Translations under genes and position numbers: made by a program | Shown here: positions 1 to 13,935 of the stretch, piece by piece | Layout: each line of letters begins with the position of its first letter | How positions within the stretch are numbered: the first letter of the stretch is position 1 | Notes under the pieces: generated by a model | Databases searched by the model: none | What the model was told of the DNA's origin: nothing | What the model saw: only the letters and a program-made list of their open reading frames with translations | Assembly (NCBI RefSeq): GCF_000524195.1 | Contig: NW_020170423.1 | Location: 526,160 to 590,159 of the forward strand | Source of the DNA: Echinococcus granulosus | Taxonomy: Eukaryota; Platyhelminthes; Cestoda; Cyclophyllidea; Taeniidae | Length of the DNA: 64,000 nt | Reading direction: 5' to 3'

Positions 1-1952
1 CTAGTTCACCAAATTCAAATACCGCTACCGTTACTACAGTGGAAAGAAGTACAATCTGGTGTGAGGTAATAAACCCCCAAAAAGTAACTGTCACTGTCAA
101 ACATTTCTGCGGTGATCGCAGCAGTCTTATTAGCATGGGCGTACTTTTACATTCCTCTTGTTTGTAAATTCAACGCAATAAAACTGACAATTTGACAGTT
201 CATTTTTAAATTTACACTTGTTTTCTCTCCCTTAAGTCGACACTGCTTGAGTTAACGGAGCCATCTCGTCAGACCCATGATATCCCGGTTCAGCCAGGAC
301 TGGTGGAAAGGCTAGCCTACCTTCCAGGTCGGGATAAGGAAACTACCGAGGAGAATGTCTGTACTTAGTACACAAGAGTCATCTGAGTTAAGTGCGATGC
401 TACCCCTGCTTAAATAGGGTCTTTTGGCCAAGAGTATGTCAATCTTTGAGGAGGAAGTAGTTTCAGGTTGCTCCCAATCCATTTACTGTATGGACCTCAT
501 GCTAGGAAAAGATTAGAACTAGGTTCTCTCTTGAAAGAGGGAAGAAGATGCACAGAAGTGAAGGCGTTATCATGTGTGAGACATCTATCTAACCAATCCC
601 TAGGTGGATTAACTAGAGAGGAGCGAAGTCTTGTGGAAGTGAATGGAGGTAAGATAAATTCCTTGGATTTGTATCCCATCTACTGAATGCAATGTGCTTC
701 TTCTAACTATGTCATAAAATTTATGCCGACATTTTTACTAAGGCGAGCTCAAATAGCTCTAACATAATTTATTTTTGGCGCCTTTGATGTTTATGGTTTT
801 AGCTCTGCTGTGGCCTCCGAATAAACACGGTTTTAGGGGGCGGTAGCTGAGAGAGCTCCATACTACCACCTTTTAGTGCCAACTTCGTGTTTTTCCCCCC
901 AAGATGGTCAAACTGGTCATTTCATGTCAAGGCGCCACATTGATAGACAGGAAACACCCCGGAGGAGACAGGCTGGAATTCCTCTGGGCAGAAATCGCAG
1001 ATGGTGGGGAATAGGGTATTCTCCTTATCAAAATCCTGCGGCTATACCATAAGGCCAAAGAATGTCCCTATGGTAACTGCAATTATCTTAATGCTGGTGC
1101 AGAACAATGAAGTCTATTTTTAACCACCCCCTTTTGTACTTCTGAAGCTCTGATTAAGTAAAATCTTGGACCTACTCGAGTTTCCATGTCTCTGGCCTTC
1201 ACATCTGTGGGTTGTAGCAATTAAAGCCAATGTTTTCAAAGTCCGCTCCACCCAGCGGAACCCGCATGGAAGGGGGGATGAGAATTTGTACTTTGGGTAG
1301 TAGTACCTTCAGGTGTATGGACTTCTACAGGCAGTGAGTAATTGCTGAAGACACTGAATTAGAGGGATTAATGTTTTCCTCCGATGAGCCATTTTATGTC
1401 ATGGTGACACATGCTCAGTGGTGATTTTCCTTTTCCTTAGAGGTGGTATAACGTCACGAGTCCTCCCAAAAGCTGTCTACAGGGGCGTGGCCTATGAGTG
1501 TCCATAGGGACTTTTCGGCCGCTCCGTCAAGACGGAAGTCCAACCTAGTATGGAGGGGCGAGCCTAGGCTGTTAAATATGCACATAAACAAACATCATCC
1601 ACCCGGTTCTAGTCATTAAAAAAGGGGTTCAAAATAGCCACAAACTAAAATTAGCTTTATGAGTTTCATGTTTGCCATTTTTTCCTGGAACTACTATTTT
1701 GCTGCTCTGGACCTGTTAGTTTCCTAAAAGTTTTAAAATGCCCGATAAAATCCTCAGTAAATCCATGGTAATTCAGTAAGCCTTTTTTATGAAAAAATGA
1801 TCTTTTTTGTTTTGGTATTTATCAGGGTTGGGAAAAAGCGATTTGATAAACATGCCACCCAAAGGCTCATAAATGGACTCGTAGGGTTAGGACTGCCTCA
1901 CTGAGGTTTGATTTGATTCGGCAAATACATAAGGTAGTGCTGTTAAGGCCAT
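1..1952. other. Intergenic, no recognised gene
   Basis: No coding block of a recognisable family is seen on either strand. One open frame at 467-648 happens to be bounded by a cag acceptor and a gtaaga donor, but its 60-residue product matches nothing I know and no partner exon was found. Confidence 0.5.
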
Positions 1953-2605
1953 TGTAACAGCCAAAGTCTCTCCTGAAGGTGAAAGGATGCAAAAAATATT
2001 AGAGCGGAATCTGAACTGCCGACGTATAGAAGGGCTGGGGCCTACTGGGATGGCTAGGGGGCCATTCCGCTTAACCGAAGTGAAAAAGCAGAGCCCCAAC
2101 TGCTCCCAAAACCAAAGCATGGAGTTGGTTAAGTAAGTAAAATGGACAAAATGCGTTGTATTTAACTGGTAGGAAGGTGGAGGAAGTGTGTCGTCTATTC
2201 GCTCTATTGACAATGTAGACAGTTCTGTAAGGAAATATTCAAGAGGATTAACGGCTACTGTCGCTTCGGTTGTCAATACCCATACTAAAAACACTGAACT
2301 GGGGTAGATTCCAAAGGTCAAAGACATTTTCAGTTCTTTTGTTAAGAATCTTCAGATACTCTCCCTTCTGCAGCGCATGCCCTTCTTCCGTCATCCTAAG
2401 GTTTATCACTCAGTAGTAGGAAACAAGGTGGTTGTCCTTTGAGTTCGGGTTCGCCATTCACTGTCACCATTACCGACTTACGGAGGGACTGAGGACTACT
2501 AGAATGGCCCAAAGGGCAGACAAAGACCTGCAGAGGTACAATGGAAGAGAATTAAGTCCCGGAGAAATCAAAAAGTAGAGTTAAATAAGCAATCAAGGCA
2601 TTATA
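1953..2605 (+). mobile_element. TRIM-like composite repeat, shortened copy
   Basis: A diverged terminal module starts with TGTA near 1953 and includes the family hallmarks 'cctgaag', 'cgacgtatagaagggct' and 'actgggatgg'. The right part of the internal core follows (the block around 'ctattgaca' near 2203 and 'cttcttccgtcatcctaaggt' near 2382). A second module at about 2485-2605 ends in 'ggcattata'. The left half of the core is missing compared with the copy at 28.9 kb. There is no coding capacity. Boundaries are approximate because the copy is old. Confidence 0.6.
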
Positions 2606-5589
2606 TCTCAACCTAGGTCTAAAGTAGAGATTCTTAACAGCCAGAATCAAGTCTTATAACACCACCCAGCCTTTTACTTACCCTCCTCCTCGGGCTCAAC
2701 GCATTGCATCAAACGGGGGCGCATTTGCCTCACTTCTGTTGGATCACATGCCAGAAGTGTTGATGCCAGTAGTCTTGATAAATGCACTTTTGTTGCCTTC
2801 TTTTTGTTCTTTAGTGTGATATATGTAAAAGCATACTGACTTGTCTTTAGTTGGCTCTGCAACGGTGGTGTCACATGTGTCTCATGAGAGTTAAACCTCA
2901 CAAGTAGTAGCTCTGAAAAACCTTACCCCAAATAGCGTAAATGTCACTCCTCGTCTAGAGAAAGGCCATGGCTTTACTACCTCTTTCCACAAATTCTCTA
3001 CTTCTGAATTACTTTGCATTTAACAATTCATCAGAGGCATTCTCTGGTGGAAAAATCAAACTTTTATGAACCTTATCCTTCGACTTTTTACAGTTTGAAG
3101 CTCATCGGCCACCTATTGAGTAGTATTGAGTGTATTAGCAATAAGGAGCTTTGGTGATATTCTTTCATTCAAATGGATGAAAAAGGAAGTCCTTATGTGG
3201 TATGTAAATGGTGATGCGGCCGTCTATCCCATCCCCTTCCAAGCTGCTATGCATTGCATCGTTTATATCTTTTCATTTGCAATCTTTCTTATTGCTCTGT
3301 GAAGGTTGTTCTGAGCTGGCAGACCTGAACCACGGGCAGCGGACAATACGAGGATTTTTCAGTCATTCTGACGGTCGCGCAGTACTCCACGCCTCCCACG
3401 GGTGAAGGAATTCGCGTTGTGCAACAAATCTGTGGCCTGCAACTTGAATGCCCAAATTTCTGCCTCATGAGATTTCAATAGGGAGAATACTTAATTTTGA
3501 AGGATAAATTGGGTGTCTACAAGAAAGATAAAGAATATTACTTTGACAACCCAAAGTGCTCATAATGTTTTCTCGGTTCATTTCTATGTTCTCACCAAAT
3601 TACACAGCATACACAGAAGCCATTTTAGACACGCAACGACACTCTTCACTTGCCTGTATGATAGAGTCGTCGAGTAGAGCGATATAAGTGGATCCCCAGG
3701 GCACCAGTGTTTTCGCTTTAGACTCCTACTTTCGTTAATTAGCGAAACCTCCACTCCGCTAATTGACGCCCTTGTTGGAGAGGGGCATTGATCAAACCGG
3801 GTGTTATGGTTACACTGTTTCAGGTAATAGACATAGCTTTAAATAACCCACTCCATAGCGCCTAGAAACTGCTTTTAAGCAGCCCTTATTCCTGCCTAAG
3901 CTTTATAGACTGAGTGGATAACCTTTCCGTTTAACTAATCCTTAAAGGCGATTACTTTAGCCCGATGTTCGCACACACATTCCAGCCCTGTGCCACCAAC
4001 CGAGGGTCGAATGGGTGGATGATTCATCACCACCTGACCTTGAAACCACAGGAACAAGTTCAACTTTCTAAGGGTAGAAAATGTCTGATTTGATTAAACA
4101 CCCTACGCATACAGTCAGAGGAAGCAAATTTATGTCTGGTCAATTTTTTACCATAAAAAGGTTTTTTTTCCTTTAGTAATGTACATGTGAATTACCACCT
4201 TCCTATTTAAAATCCAGCCGTGGCTGTTTGGCAGCAAGACGGTGCGTGCATCACGAGGCTCCCACTGCTACTCCCACAGTACGTGAAACTCATTGGTGTG
4301 ATTCGGTGTTTCCTTTTTTTCTCCGCCTTTCTGCCAATCTGTGCACGAGGGAAAACCGTTTTAGCAATTGAACAAATACAAATGTGTCCAGTCTTTTCTC
4401 CGACTCCCGATGTTGTTAGTGGACAGTAAATGTATGGCTAAAAGCGGTAATACCCATTGCCCGACTTAGCGGACACAATCTTTGGCGTTTTGAGCAATGA
4501 AAAGAGGTCACGACGATTCACTGGGGAAGTAGTGGCGTTCTACGGGGCAGGAATTAGCATAAAATGTCGACCTGGTGACTCAGCACTGTGTCCGTGTGTG
4601 TGAGTGATCTTGGCATTAATTTTTTTTACCTCGTCAACTTGAAGCGGCGAGGTTGCCGTTGCCGCGGTAGATGTTAACTTACACGTCCTTTTAAGGCCAA
4701 AGCTGAGTCGACTTTCCCCTCCCAACTTGAGGTCTGCCCAATCTGCTGCTTGACGCTTGAAGGATGTCCAATGGGCGAGCCATTGAACACCGACTGCGAG
4801 TATTAGATTGCTAGATAAGACTAAACTATCAAAATGAAATTACGCTGGAATGGCACTAACGCATTTTAGTTTAGGACGGAAATGTGAACTCAGTAGAGAC
4901 TGTGATTAACAAACAAGACTTGGTGAAGTGAAGAAGAAGAGCCAATGGAAATTTGAGGTCATTGCCGAATCCTCCATGGGACGAGTTGTAAAGCCCTTGA
5001 GTAAAGAAGTGGAGGGAGTCATAACCTCGTCTATAAATTGAAGTTGAACCCTTCCATTAAAAATACCACTAAATCTAATAACACCTACTGCCTCTTATGG
5101 CTTGATTCTACTTCCAAAAGGGACACAAATTAATCTGTCGACAAAAAAGATTTTTTTGCACTGCCTCTAGACGGTATTTTGGAGCTCGCCCGACCCTTTT
5201 TAGTCCCCAGGACACTATCTTGATGCAGACGGATGGGGGTTTTTAAGGTATAAATAACGTCTACCTTTTCCATACTTGGTGAAAGAGATACACATACAAC
5301 ACGCACACACACACGTCTTACATTGCACTACTTCACTCTTTCTCACGTCGAGGAGGTGGGAATCAGGGAGGATTGCGGTGCTGTGTAACAGCGAAACTCC
5401 CATAAATAGCATCATCTCGCACTGTTCACGGCAGGAAAGTAACTCCACACCACTTTAAAAGGTAAAGTCAAGTCTAATTTCTAGCATTAGAAAGCACATA
5501 GCCCACTCAATAGAATAGCTTTTTGAAAAACTTTGATTACTCGTTTAACTCTCTGCTTTAGTCGTATGGGCAATTAAGCATCCACCTTT
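2606..5589. other. Intergenic, no recognised gene
   Basis: Short open frames occur on both strands, but none has family motifs or paired splice sites that build a protein. A short CA-rich stretch lies near 5300-5313. Confidence 0.5.
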
Positions 5590-5704
5590 GTCCTTCCGCT
5601 AAAGGGGCATGGTCTCCGGGCCATACCAGTAGCCCAATCCCCAGTCCATCTGCCCCAGTATTATGTCTTCTCTCATCTTCAGGTAAGACTCTAGGCGCCA
5701 CAAC
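5590..5704 (-). repeat. Solo terminal module, reverse orientation
   Basis: Read on the minus strand this matches the repeat-family module: a gcgcc-type start, 'cctgaagatgagagaagac', 'ataatactggggcag', then 'ctactggtatggcccgg'. It is truncated at the end that would carry the TACA terminus. Confidence 0.6.
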
Positions 5705-5954
5705 CGCCACTCACATCGCACACACAGTGGCTTTGCCAGTGTTTCCTTAGCTTGGGACTAGCGCATACTTTCGTCTACAACTACACTTCCAAAACAGGTT
5801 TGTCAAGAGGGATCGGTGAAGATGCAGTCAGATATTGTCCCAGTCACTGGGAAATTTGATGACTGTCGTAGTTCGCACGTGGGTATTTTCTTACAGCACC
5901 GACCACTTTGCGATGGCCGACGTGGGGAGTCGACTAGGGACAGTTCCGCGGAAG

Positions 5955-6130
5955 ACACCTAAAAGGGCGTTTATCTAACGCCTCACTTTGGTTATGCGGG
6001 CACTTAAGGCTCGGCCATTGTAATTCCGCTGAGCAGTACGACCTCTCGGCCATGCTTTTGGTCCCTTTATCCATCTGTATGTAGGCAGCACGGCTTCTGC
6101 CTGTCTTCAGGGAAGTCCTGGGGCGACGCA
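5955..6130 (-). repeat. Solo terminal module, reverse orientation
   Basis: On the minus strand the order is 'tgcgtcgcccc', 'cttccctgaagac', then 'gcatggccgagagg' and 'ttacaatggccg', the same order as the other modules. It lies about 250 bp from another reverse copy at 5590-5704, so the pair may be the decayed ends of one reverse-oriented element. Confidence 0.6.
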
Positions 6131-7740
6131 TTTGTTTACTGTCTCTTGTTTTTCATAAACATAGATGTCTCATGTGCAAATTAACTAATATTTTTGAAAT
6201 CCACCAGCAAGAGGCGAATTAAAATGTTATTTTTTTATCAGTGATGGGAATGTAACTATCAATCATTCAACGTTTTTGCTCAGTCTGTGCCAGACTGGTC
6301 CTCCGGAGGGGTGTTTACGAGTGTGATGTTGCTACCCTCAATCGAATAGTTTTCAGTGTATTTCATATCACAATTCAAAGCCGTTTTACGTTGGCTCTTT
6401 GGAGCTATGGGTACTGGAGAAGTCAACTAAGCAGTTGATAGCACCTTTGTGGGTCGGATAGTATTTCACCCCTCCCATCAGACATTTGTGAAAAGTACAA
6501 ATGATAAAATCACTTCTCAAGTTTTATACACCACCGGATTGGTTATGAGGCCATATTTATTATCTCTCTGAAGACGCTTGGAAATTGTCGGTGGCGTGCC
6601 GGCTCCTTGAGTGTGTTTGTCTAGACTGAGCAAAGCGCTGAGGCAGTAACGCAATTGACGGTTGTGGTACTTGATGTACTTAAGCACCTTAGGCTTGTAA
6701 TTAAAGAAACTAGCCAGTAAATACAGAAACGCTGACGGTTTACCTACGCGCCTACCAGCCACATCACAACGTAATCATAAATACTCAGGCGTTGGAAGGA
6801 ATGAACACCCATGAGCAAAGGTTGGGAAAATGAAGCAGGTGGGTTAGTCACGTTGCCCTGCGTCCTGGTCACTCCACACTCTATGGTTGCTGTGCCAACC
6901 AATCGAGTAGTCCGGTTCGAAGTAGATATGACCTGATCCAGGTGCGGTCAATCCAACACCAGTGCCTAGTTTCCAGATCAGAGGACGTAATTATGCTTAA
7001 CAGGGACCAATTTATCACTACTCCAGCTTGTATGTGGATGGTGTAGGTGAGGTACTTGTAGCGACTGCTACTTTAACCTCATAAATCAGTCATGACTCCT
7101 GTGTCCTCCACAAGGGTCATATTCAAGGCAAAATTTGATTACTACGGAATGCGCAAGCACACATCTATTGAAGCCCATTCGTGCAAAGTGTTGTCAGCTA
7201 TACAGTGAGACAAGGATCCACTGTGGTAAAGAAAGTGGTGTAAGACATGGATCCCCATCAAAAGTCAGCAATCAGTGTTAAGCAAGTGAGAAATATCAAG
7301 TTGTAGGTGACCTGCTCGACAGAAGTGCACTTCTTTTTGAAGGCCTTTTTTAAAATTGCATTTCAGTGGTTCCCTCGACCAATGGTAACTAATTAGGGGG
7401 AAGGAGAAAAAAAGGATAGTTCTTAGCCATTTAAGAATGGAAAATTAGGGCACTGTAAGGGCTTAAGTATACATTCTGAATGATGTATCAATTGTGTTAC
7501 ATGGTTTATGCATTGAACAAGGTTTTGAGCAACGCTTTAGAAATACCGCTCCCATTTTTCGCATCCTTCTGCTTACCACACGGATTCGGCATACCACACA
7601 ACAGATCCACAAAGAGGACAGGCTGTGATAAAGGACTAACGTAAGTTTTTACAATTCTTTTAGCTTTCATTGGATTTTACTCTTGACAAATGAAAAGTTA
7701 AATACACCAAGGGAGAATGTTGAAGGCTTCACTTTGAAAG
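6131..7740. other. Intergenic, no recognised gene
   Basis: Nothing recognisable as a gene, RNA or element was seen on either strand. Confidence 0.5.
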
Positions 7741-7905
7741 TGTGGCTCCCGTAACTTCCCCGAAGGCGAATGAAGGCATAATACTTGCGCTAGAGGCGGG
7801 ACTACCGACATGAACTGGAGGCCATGCCGCCCAGCAGAAGTACTGAAGCGGAACCGTTGGTGTTAGGCGAAACGAAGATGAAGAGTTATACAAGCAAAGG
7901 ACCAA
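7741..7905 (+). repeat. Solo terminal module, diverged
   Basis: Starts 'tgtggctcccgtaacttcc', then 'cgaaggcgaatgaaggcataatactt', 'actaccgacatgaactggagg', and a tail resembling 'gagttatacaagcaa'. The order matches the ~200-bp terminal module found elsewhere in the window. No internal core follows. Confidence 0.55.
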
Positions 7906-10900
7906 AATAGCGAATCTACAGACAGTCGCTTTGATAGGGAGGATGTAGGGTTGTAACTTTGATTTCTATGAACCTTTTTTCAGAGGCATTACCCTCCTAA
8001 CTACTACCTGGCCCGAAATATTAGAGTAGGTGGACAAACTATAGGGAAATTCACTGATGACATCCGCCCCATATCTAGTGGCATTGATAACCAGCTAGTA
8101 CGTCTTTTACCCTGTACTTTAATTGGGGGAAAGTGGAGGTACAAAAAGCGGACGAATCTCTCATCACGGGGCAGATTGGTAGGCAAAGGGCACATTCGCC
8201 CGGGGGAGTGACGCATCAGTCGGTGGGTGTATGTGTGTGCCTGTGTGGAAGCCTGTGCCCTCCAAGAGGTCGTCATTTACGCGGTCAGCGTTTGTACACT
8301 CTAGCACACACGCACGCACTGACCTCAGACGCGTGTACGCAGGAGCGTGGTACTGGGGCCTGCAAGCACTGCGTTGTGCCACGTGGTCGTGTCAGTGACT
8401 TGATTCAGTCTGCCCACAAATTCACCTTTAAAAATAAGAAAATGTCCAGACCGTTAGACATTTCTCCCAAGCATGCATAGCCTCTGGATTTGGGGGAGTC
8501 AGAGGTCTTGGAACCATATATGGCAATTGTAAGGTCATGCTTAACAGTACTGTCTGAATAGCACCAAAGGCGAGGCATTAACTTTAAAATATCAAAAAGA
8601 ACACAGTCAGCGAGGTGCTAGACACTAGAGAGACTGAAAGCACCACGCGGGATTTTACACGCCTCATGATGCTTGGAGGAATGAAGTGGATAGGGTCAAG
8701 GTGCACTCCTTTTGTTGGAGAATGGCTAAGATGTGCCCCAATAAAACGTAAAAAAGACAGTGAGATTAGACAACTGGGAAGTTGCATATAATTAAGAGGT
8801 AGAAAGTAGATGGTTTCCTCATTATTGGTGAAATCACTCATCCATGATTTTGCGGATGAATGGTTAGAGGAGGAGGCTTTCTCCATAACCGCATCTTTAC
8901 ATCAACCTAGCCCTTTTTAACCCTCTCTGCTTAAATTCGGCTCTGAATTATCCAGTCTGTGGAAGTTCTATTAATAGAATCAGTGTGTAATTGGTTAATT
9001 CCTACATCACAAAAAACTGGCTCAAGAACCTTTACTCTAACCTGGGATATTTCTTTCCCCAGCCAATCAAAGCTACCTGTAATACAGTTTGGTGTGCTTT
9101 GCCGGTGTGATTTAACAACCGCGAGTACAGTCACCCATAAACAGGCAAACACGCTCGCCTACGTGGTCTCCTTCACTGAGCCCTACCAGAGGTCACCAAG
9201 GGAGGATGCACGCACCCACAGAAAAAAACGACGGCATCTGCGTCATTCGAAGGTCATCGCCCTACTGCCAAGTAAGTATCCACCACATCTGGAATGGAGT
9301 GATCGTATTTCTGCCCGTGAGACACCTGCTAAATGGGATTTTGGTTTCCTACACCACGTGTGGGACCTGAGTTAGCCCTGCAGTCTCCAGACTGGTGATG
9401 TGTTCTTCACCAGACTTAGTAAACCCTTGTAGTTGGTAGCAGAATTCACGGGTAGTGAGAGTGTTGGGGTGAAAAAAAAGACAGACTAATAGGAGTGGAT
9501 GAGGTGAAGGTCTGGCCCATTCATTCATTCAGCTCGGGTTTATCGTTGACGATGCCACTTGTGCAGCCCTGGCTTTGAAGTTATCCGCAGTTGTAGATCC
9601 ACAGAGCCTGAAATTCTTTCGAGACGCCTTTGACCCATATGTCAGTTATTCTGTGACACAAGATCCGATAGAACAAGACCAATCAGCACATCTTTTTGCT
9701 CATTTGTGGCCGTGAGTGGATATTACTTTAACTTCCTACCTTAGCGAGCCGTGCCTGTATTGAACTCTTAGTGCGTTTTGCAGACCATGGTGCAGACATG
9801 CAAGCCTCCGACTAGCAGCAGCAAGAATATTCTCTGCGACTACTCAAAAAAACTGCCTTGTCAAGGGCGTGTCTATATGCATACACATACACACACACAA
9901 ATGACTCGTTTGAAGCCGTTCTCTAATCGAAGCATTCACTATTAACCAGTTGACAGTACATTTTGAGGTCCTCAGAGGAGTTAGTACGGCCTCACGACCA
10001 GATTGGGATGACATGCAATAGAGTGGATGGAAAGGTGAATGCGCCACTAGCCAATTCCTTAATAATTCAAAGGACGGAGACTAAGGAGGAGACGGCTGAT
10101 GGGAGAGACGCAGGTTTATTGCAGAATCAGTCACACTCTGTAGAAGTGAATGAAAGCATGTTTAGCCAAAAAAAAAATCGGAAATGCTTCAGTGACTGTA
10201 ATATGTCTGGTGGTAGGTGGAAATTGAGCCCAGTGTCCGTTATTAATAGTCGGAGCTCACGTCATCGTACATGGGCGAATCCGAACACAGAATCCCCTAA
10301 ACTCAACGAAGATGTCGGGCGGCAATGGTCTTGCCCTCAAAGGCGTGTGGTCATAATCAAAGTTACCTGCCAACGTGGGCGTGAAACCCCAACTCTTGGT
10401 CACCCATTAGCAAACCCAACCCTAAGCTCCATGTGTTCGAAGGATGTTAGGACACTCAGGTGTCGATTAACCACTCACCAGTCGCTAAAAGTTAGGATGG
10501 CATCAACAGCTTGCAGTTGGTAGAGCATTCTAATGATCCAGATCCTGATTCTGATCACGCCTCTGTACACCTGGTCGGAACACAACCTGACGAATTTGCT
10601 TGCGGGACGAATCTCCAGTTTGGCAGGAGGGACGATGAACTTTGGATAAGCTGCCATTTAAAGTAAAATATTTTCCACTGGAAAAAAGGAGGAGCATTAA
10701 AGTTCCAATCCCCGATTCTTAATCCACCTTTCATATTTAATAACTATTTCCTATCCGCTTTTCCCACATCCTCAGGCCTGAAGGATCATCAAAACGGTGC
10801 ACTGTGTCAAGTTTTTTGCGCAAATTGATGGATCTGGCACTCGAATCAGGATACGTGACCTCTGTCTGGCACCCCTTCCCCTCGCCTTGCAGTCCAGCCA

Positions 10901-13741
10901 TCATGGGCACGGGAGTGGGCCAACAAAGCGGACGTTTGGAGCAACATAAAAATTCAATTCTGTTTAACAGCTTAACTTGAATTCCAGATGGCTTGCTACC
11001 TAATAAACGGCTATAGACATACGAGCTGGATTCCGTAGTTAAACATGGGTATCATCAGCACCTGCACTATTGGTGATGGGGATTAGTGATGAGTTGAATG
11101 ATGATGAATTGAGTGAGGTGCATTGTTATCCATCAGAGCTGTGACTCATGCAGTATTTAGTTAACCCGATCAGATAGATCATTTATAAATTGTCGCAAAT
11201 TTATCCTCATATTTTCATTCGCAGAAATTAGAAGAAATATCTCTAATTTTTAGCAGAGAAGTATGAACTTTTGGGGATGGGGCTTACCATTAGACGACTG
11301 AAATCCTGTTACAAGAGGGAAGCAAATGATATCATCTATCCAAGTGCCTAATTCCTTTGATGTAAATGGCAAACCTTTGCATTTTAGTGCAGTTTTTTTT
11401 CACTTCGCTGTGCTGTACATAATCTGCACTGGAGATACGCCATTGCCTGAAAAGCCATGACAGGTTAATCTGTGCACATGTTTTGGCATGATTCGCATAG
11501 TCAGACATCGTAAATGCTGATCGACGTGGATAAATAATTTATTTCGAGATCACCAATGCAAGTGTAGAGTCGCATTTACCGTGGTCGTGGGCGGTGAATG
11601 GAGCATCTGCAAAATTTTGGACGCTTGCTCACCATCAATTTCATTTCCGTGGGCTATTTGTGGAAAAAGCTACAACACGTCCGATGAAATCGCACTGCCT
11701 ACTTCCCTTCTTCGCTGCCCATACGATAACTTATTTATGCGTGTGTTTCTCTACCTCGTTGATTATCATTTTAATGCAGTGCGAGTGGCTCAGTAAAGTG
11801 GTCTTGCTAGTGCTGTGGTGAAAGGCCAATCGAAGCGACATTACGATGCAATTCTTTCTTAACTTTCTGCTTACTAATGACACGGAGAGCTAAAAGCAGA
11901 TTAGGTGTAGCCCTACGCTCTAATGCAGGGACCAAAATTTGCCCACCAATATTTAATGAAAAATCTTTTAAATAAGTACCGGTCACGTGCCTTAGAGTGA
12001 AATTACATTACAGAGCTAACTTCGGAAACAACACATCAGAATGAGAACTTGAAAATACCATTCCTTTGATTGTTCAGAATCAAATTTGATGGATAGACAA
12101 TAGGAATCTAACATTAAATAGATAGATTTTGAAGAGAATAATTCTGAAAAGACCGTCTTAACATAAAAGAAGACGTAGAACTCATTTGAAACTTGGGCAC
12201 AACTTGTGGGGCCATGTAAACACAAGACAGTTGATTCAAAGACAGCACTACCTTATAATTTTAGCTCTAGAAATGAGTCTTTTCACAACTAAATAGCATC
12301 TGGTAGAGGGAAAGGATGTGAGAAAACAATCAGCGGAGCCAAAAACGTTGAGTTTTTGGACAAATTAAACACACACTAATCAAAAATTTGATTTCGCGAA
12401 TGTATGGTTGAAAAATAAGGGCAGCGTTTGCAGTATGCGAAATCTTTTGCTTTAAAGAAGTTTGAGGGAGAAGTGGATGCCGCTAAACACTACTTCACCG
12501 AGTAAACTGCAGAGGAAACCACAGGAACACAGAAGTTAATTTAAAATATTTTTAGAGAGCATCCTCACTTTGATCCCTATAAGATTCCGCATTTAAATCA
12601 TGCATTACCTGAGATATAAGCGGCTCTCATTATCCATTTTTAGTTGGAAATGTAAAAACTAGTAAAAATTTCTCCGCTGCAAAGTTTTCTTGGAATTGTG
12701 AAACACCGTAAACTATCTATAAACCAGATCTGGCAATTTAATAAGTCCATGAGTTTCCCGGCTGTTTGCTTTGTTTCTTTCTGCGACTCTCAAAAAAACA
12801 CGACCTACGCATCCACGAGAGCCATATTTGGGACAAAATCACATGCGGCGTGGCCTGATTAACCACAGCTGCGGGTCAGTCGAGCATGAACTTTAGTGAC
12901 CGCAGAGGTATCGCAACACTGGGTTAGGAGGGAGCAGTCAGGCCACAGTCGGTCCTGCTGTACAAACAATGGCGGTTTGGTGGTCTACGCGGTCGTTTCA
13001 TTAACAGGCTGAAGGAGACATATTGGTATCAGATTGGAATAAAACAAAACGGTAATTAGGAAGGTAAATGCTGAAAAGACGACAAACTGGGTGTCACATT
13101 TATCCAAAAAATATAACAGTTATGAACGGGTTTGGAATAAATAACATAAAATTTTCCTCGATTCAACATTTGAGCAATCCTTAACAAGCCCAGCCAGAGG
13201 CTCAATCTAATATGGTAATGTTGCATGAACCCACCTACCGACGCGAATATAATCAAACAAGGTTTTGTATAATCTTGACGGTTTTATAGGCAGTTGGATA
13301 ATTAAAATATGCTACGAGGATGTGAGATAATAAACCACGCTACTTATGTTGCTTTCTACCTTATTGAGTAACTCTTTTCGAGTTTTCAGAATAAATATTG
13401 GTAGCTTTTGAATTTATCAATTCAAAGTGTGCATGAATAACAGGTTTTCGTAAAACAAGAGTGTTCGTGGCGCATGGCTGTTGACAGGTGTTTAGGGTCC
13501 CGATATGCCTTTGTCGTTATGCCAAAGAAAGAATAAACACTGAAGTTTTGTTGGTTAGGCTAGGTTTTTCTTAGACCGTGGGATTCTGTTCACGTAACAT
13601 TAGATATAAACAACTAACATGCTGCAATGCTTGTTTTGTTTAAATGCACTTTCAAGTCTAGTAGCGTTCAAGGACACAAATCCTGGGGCTGGATGATCGT
13701 CGGAAATCGCTGGGGCAGGGATCAATGATGAAACTCCCATT
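7906..13741. other. Long intergenic stretch
   Basis: The longest open frames are 138 codons (8959-9375) and 186 codons (9963-10523), both plus strand. Neither has a recognisable domain, a typical start context or plausible splice partners, so I do not call them genes. A short CA-rich stretch is near 9880-9900. Nothing else is recognisable. Confidence 0.45.
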
Positions 13742-13935
13742 ATAATAAGTTGTTTGTTTGGTTAACCCCTGGCCTTGGCAAAGGGCCAAATTGTGTATTA
13801 GCCATTGTATCTTCACCAAATGGGGCGGGCTCTACGCCTTGTCAGTGGCTCCTGGTCCTGGTTTAACGTAAATTTATATATTTCGTCAGAGTATTATGGC
13901 ATAATCCATCTTCAGGGAAGCCACGGGACTCTACA
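13742..13935 (-). repeat. Solo terminal module, reverse orientation
   Basis: On the minus strand it begins 'tgtagagtcccgtgg', continues 'cttccctgaagatgg' and 'cataatactctgacg', then 'gatacaatggc', and ends with the 'ggttaaccaaacaaacaac' type tail. The length (about 194 bp) is close to a complete module. Confidence 0.65.

Noticed and set aside
467..648. Open frame bounded by an acceptor and a gtaaga donor
   Set aside because: About 60 residues with no recognisable family, an equally long antisense open frame, and no partner exon.
8959..9375. 138-codon plus-strand open frame
   Set aside because: No recognisable motif and no splice context. An antisense open frame overlaps it.
9963..10523. 186-codon plus-strand open frame
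   Set aside because: No domain, membrane segment or family motif, and composition looks like non-coding sequence. Length alone is possible by chance.
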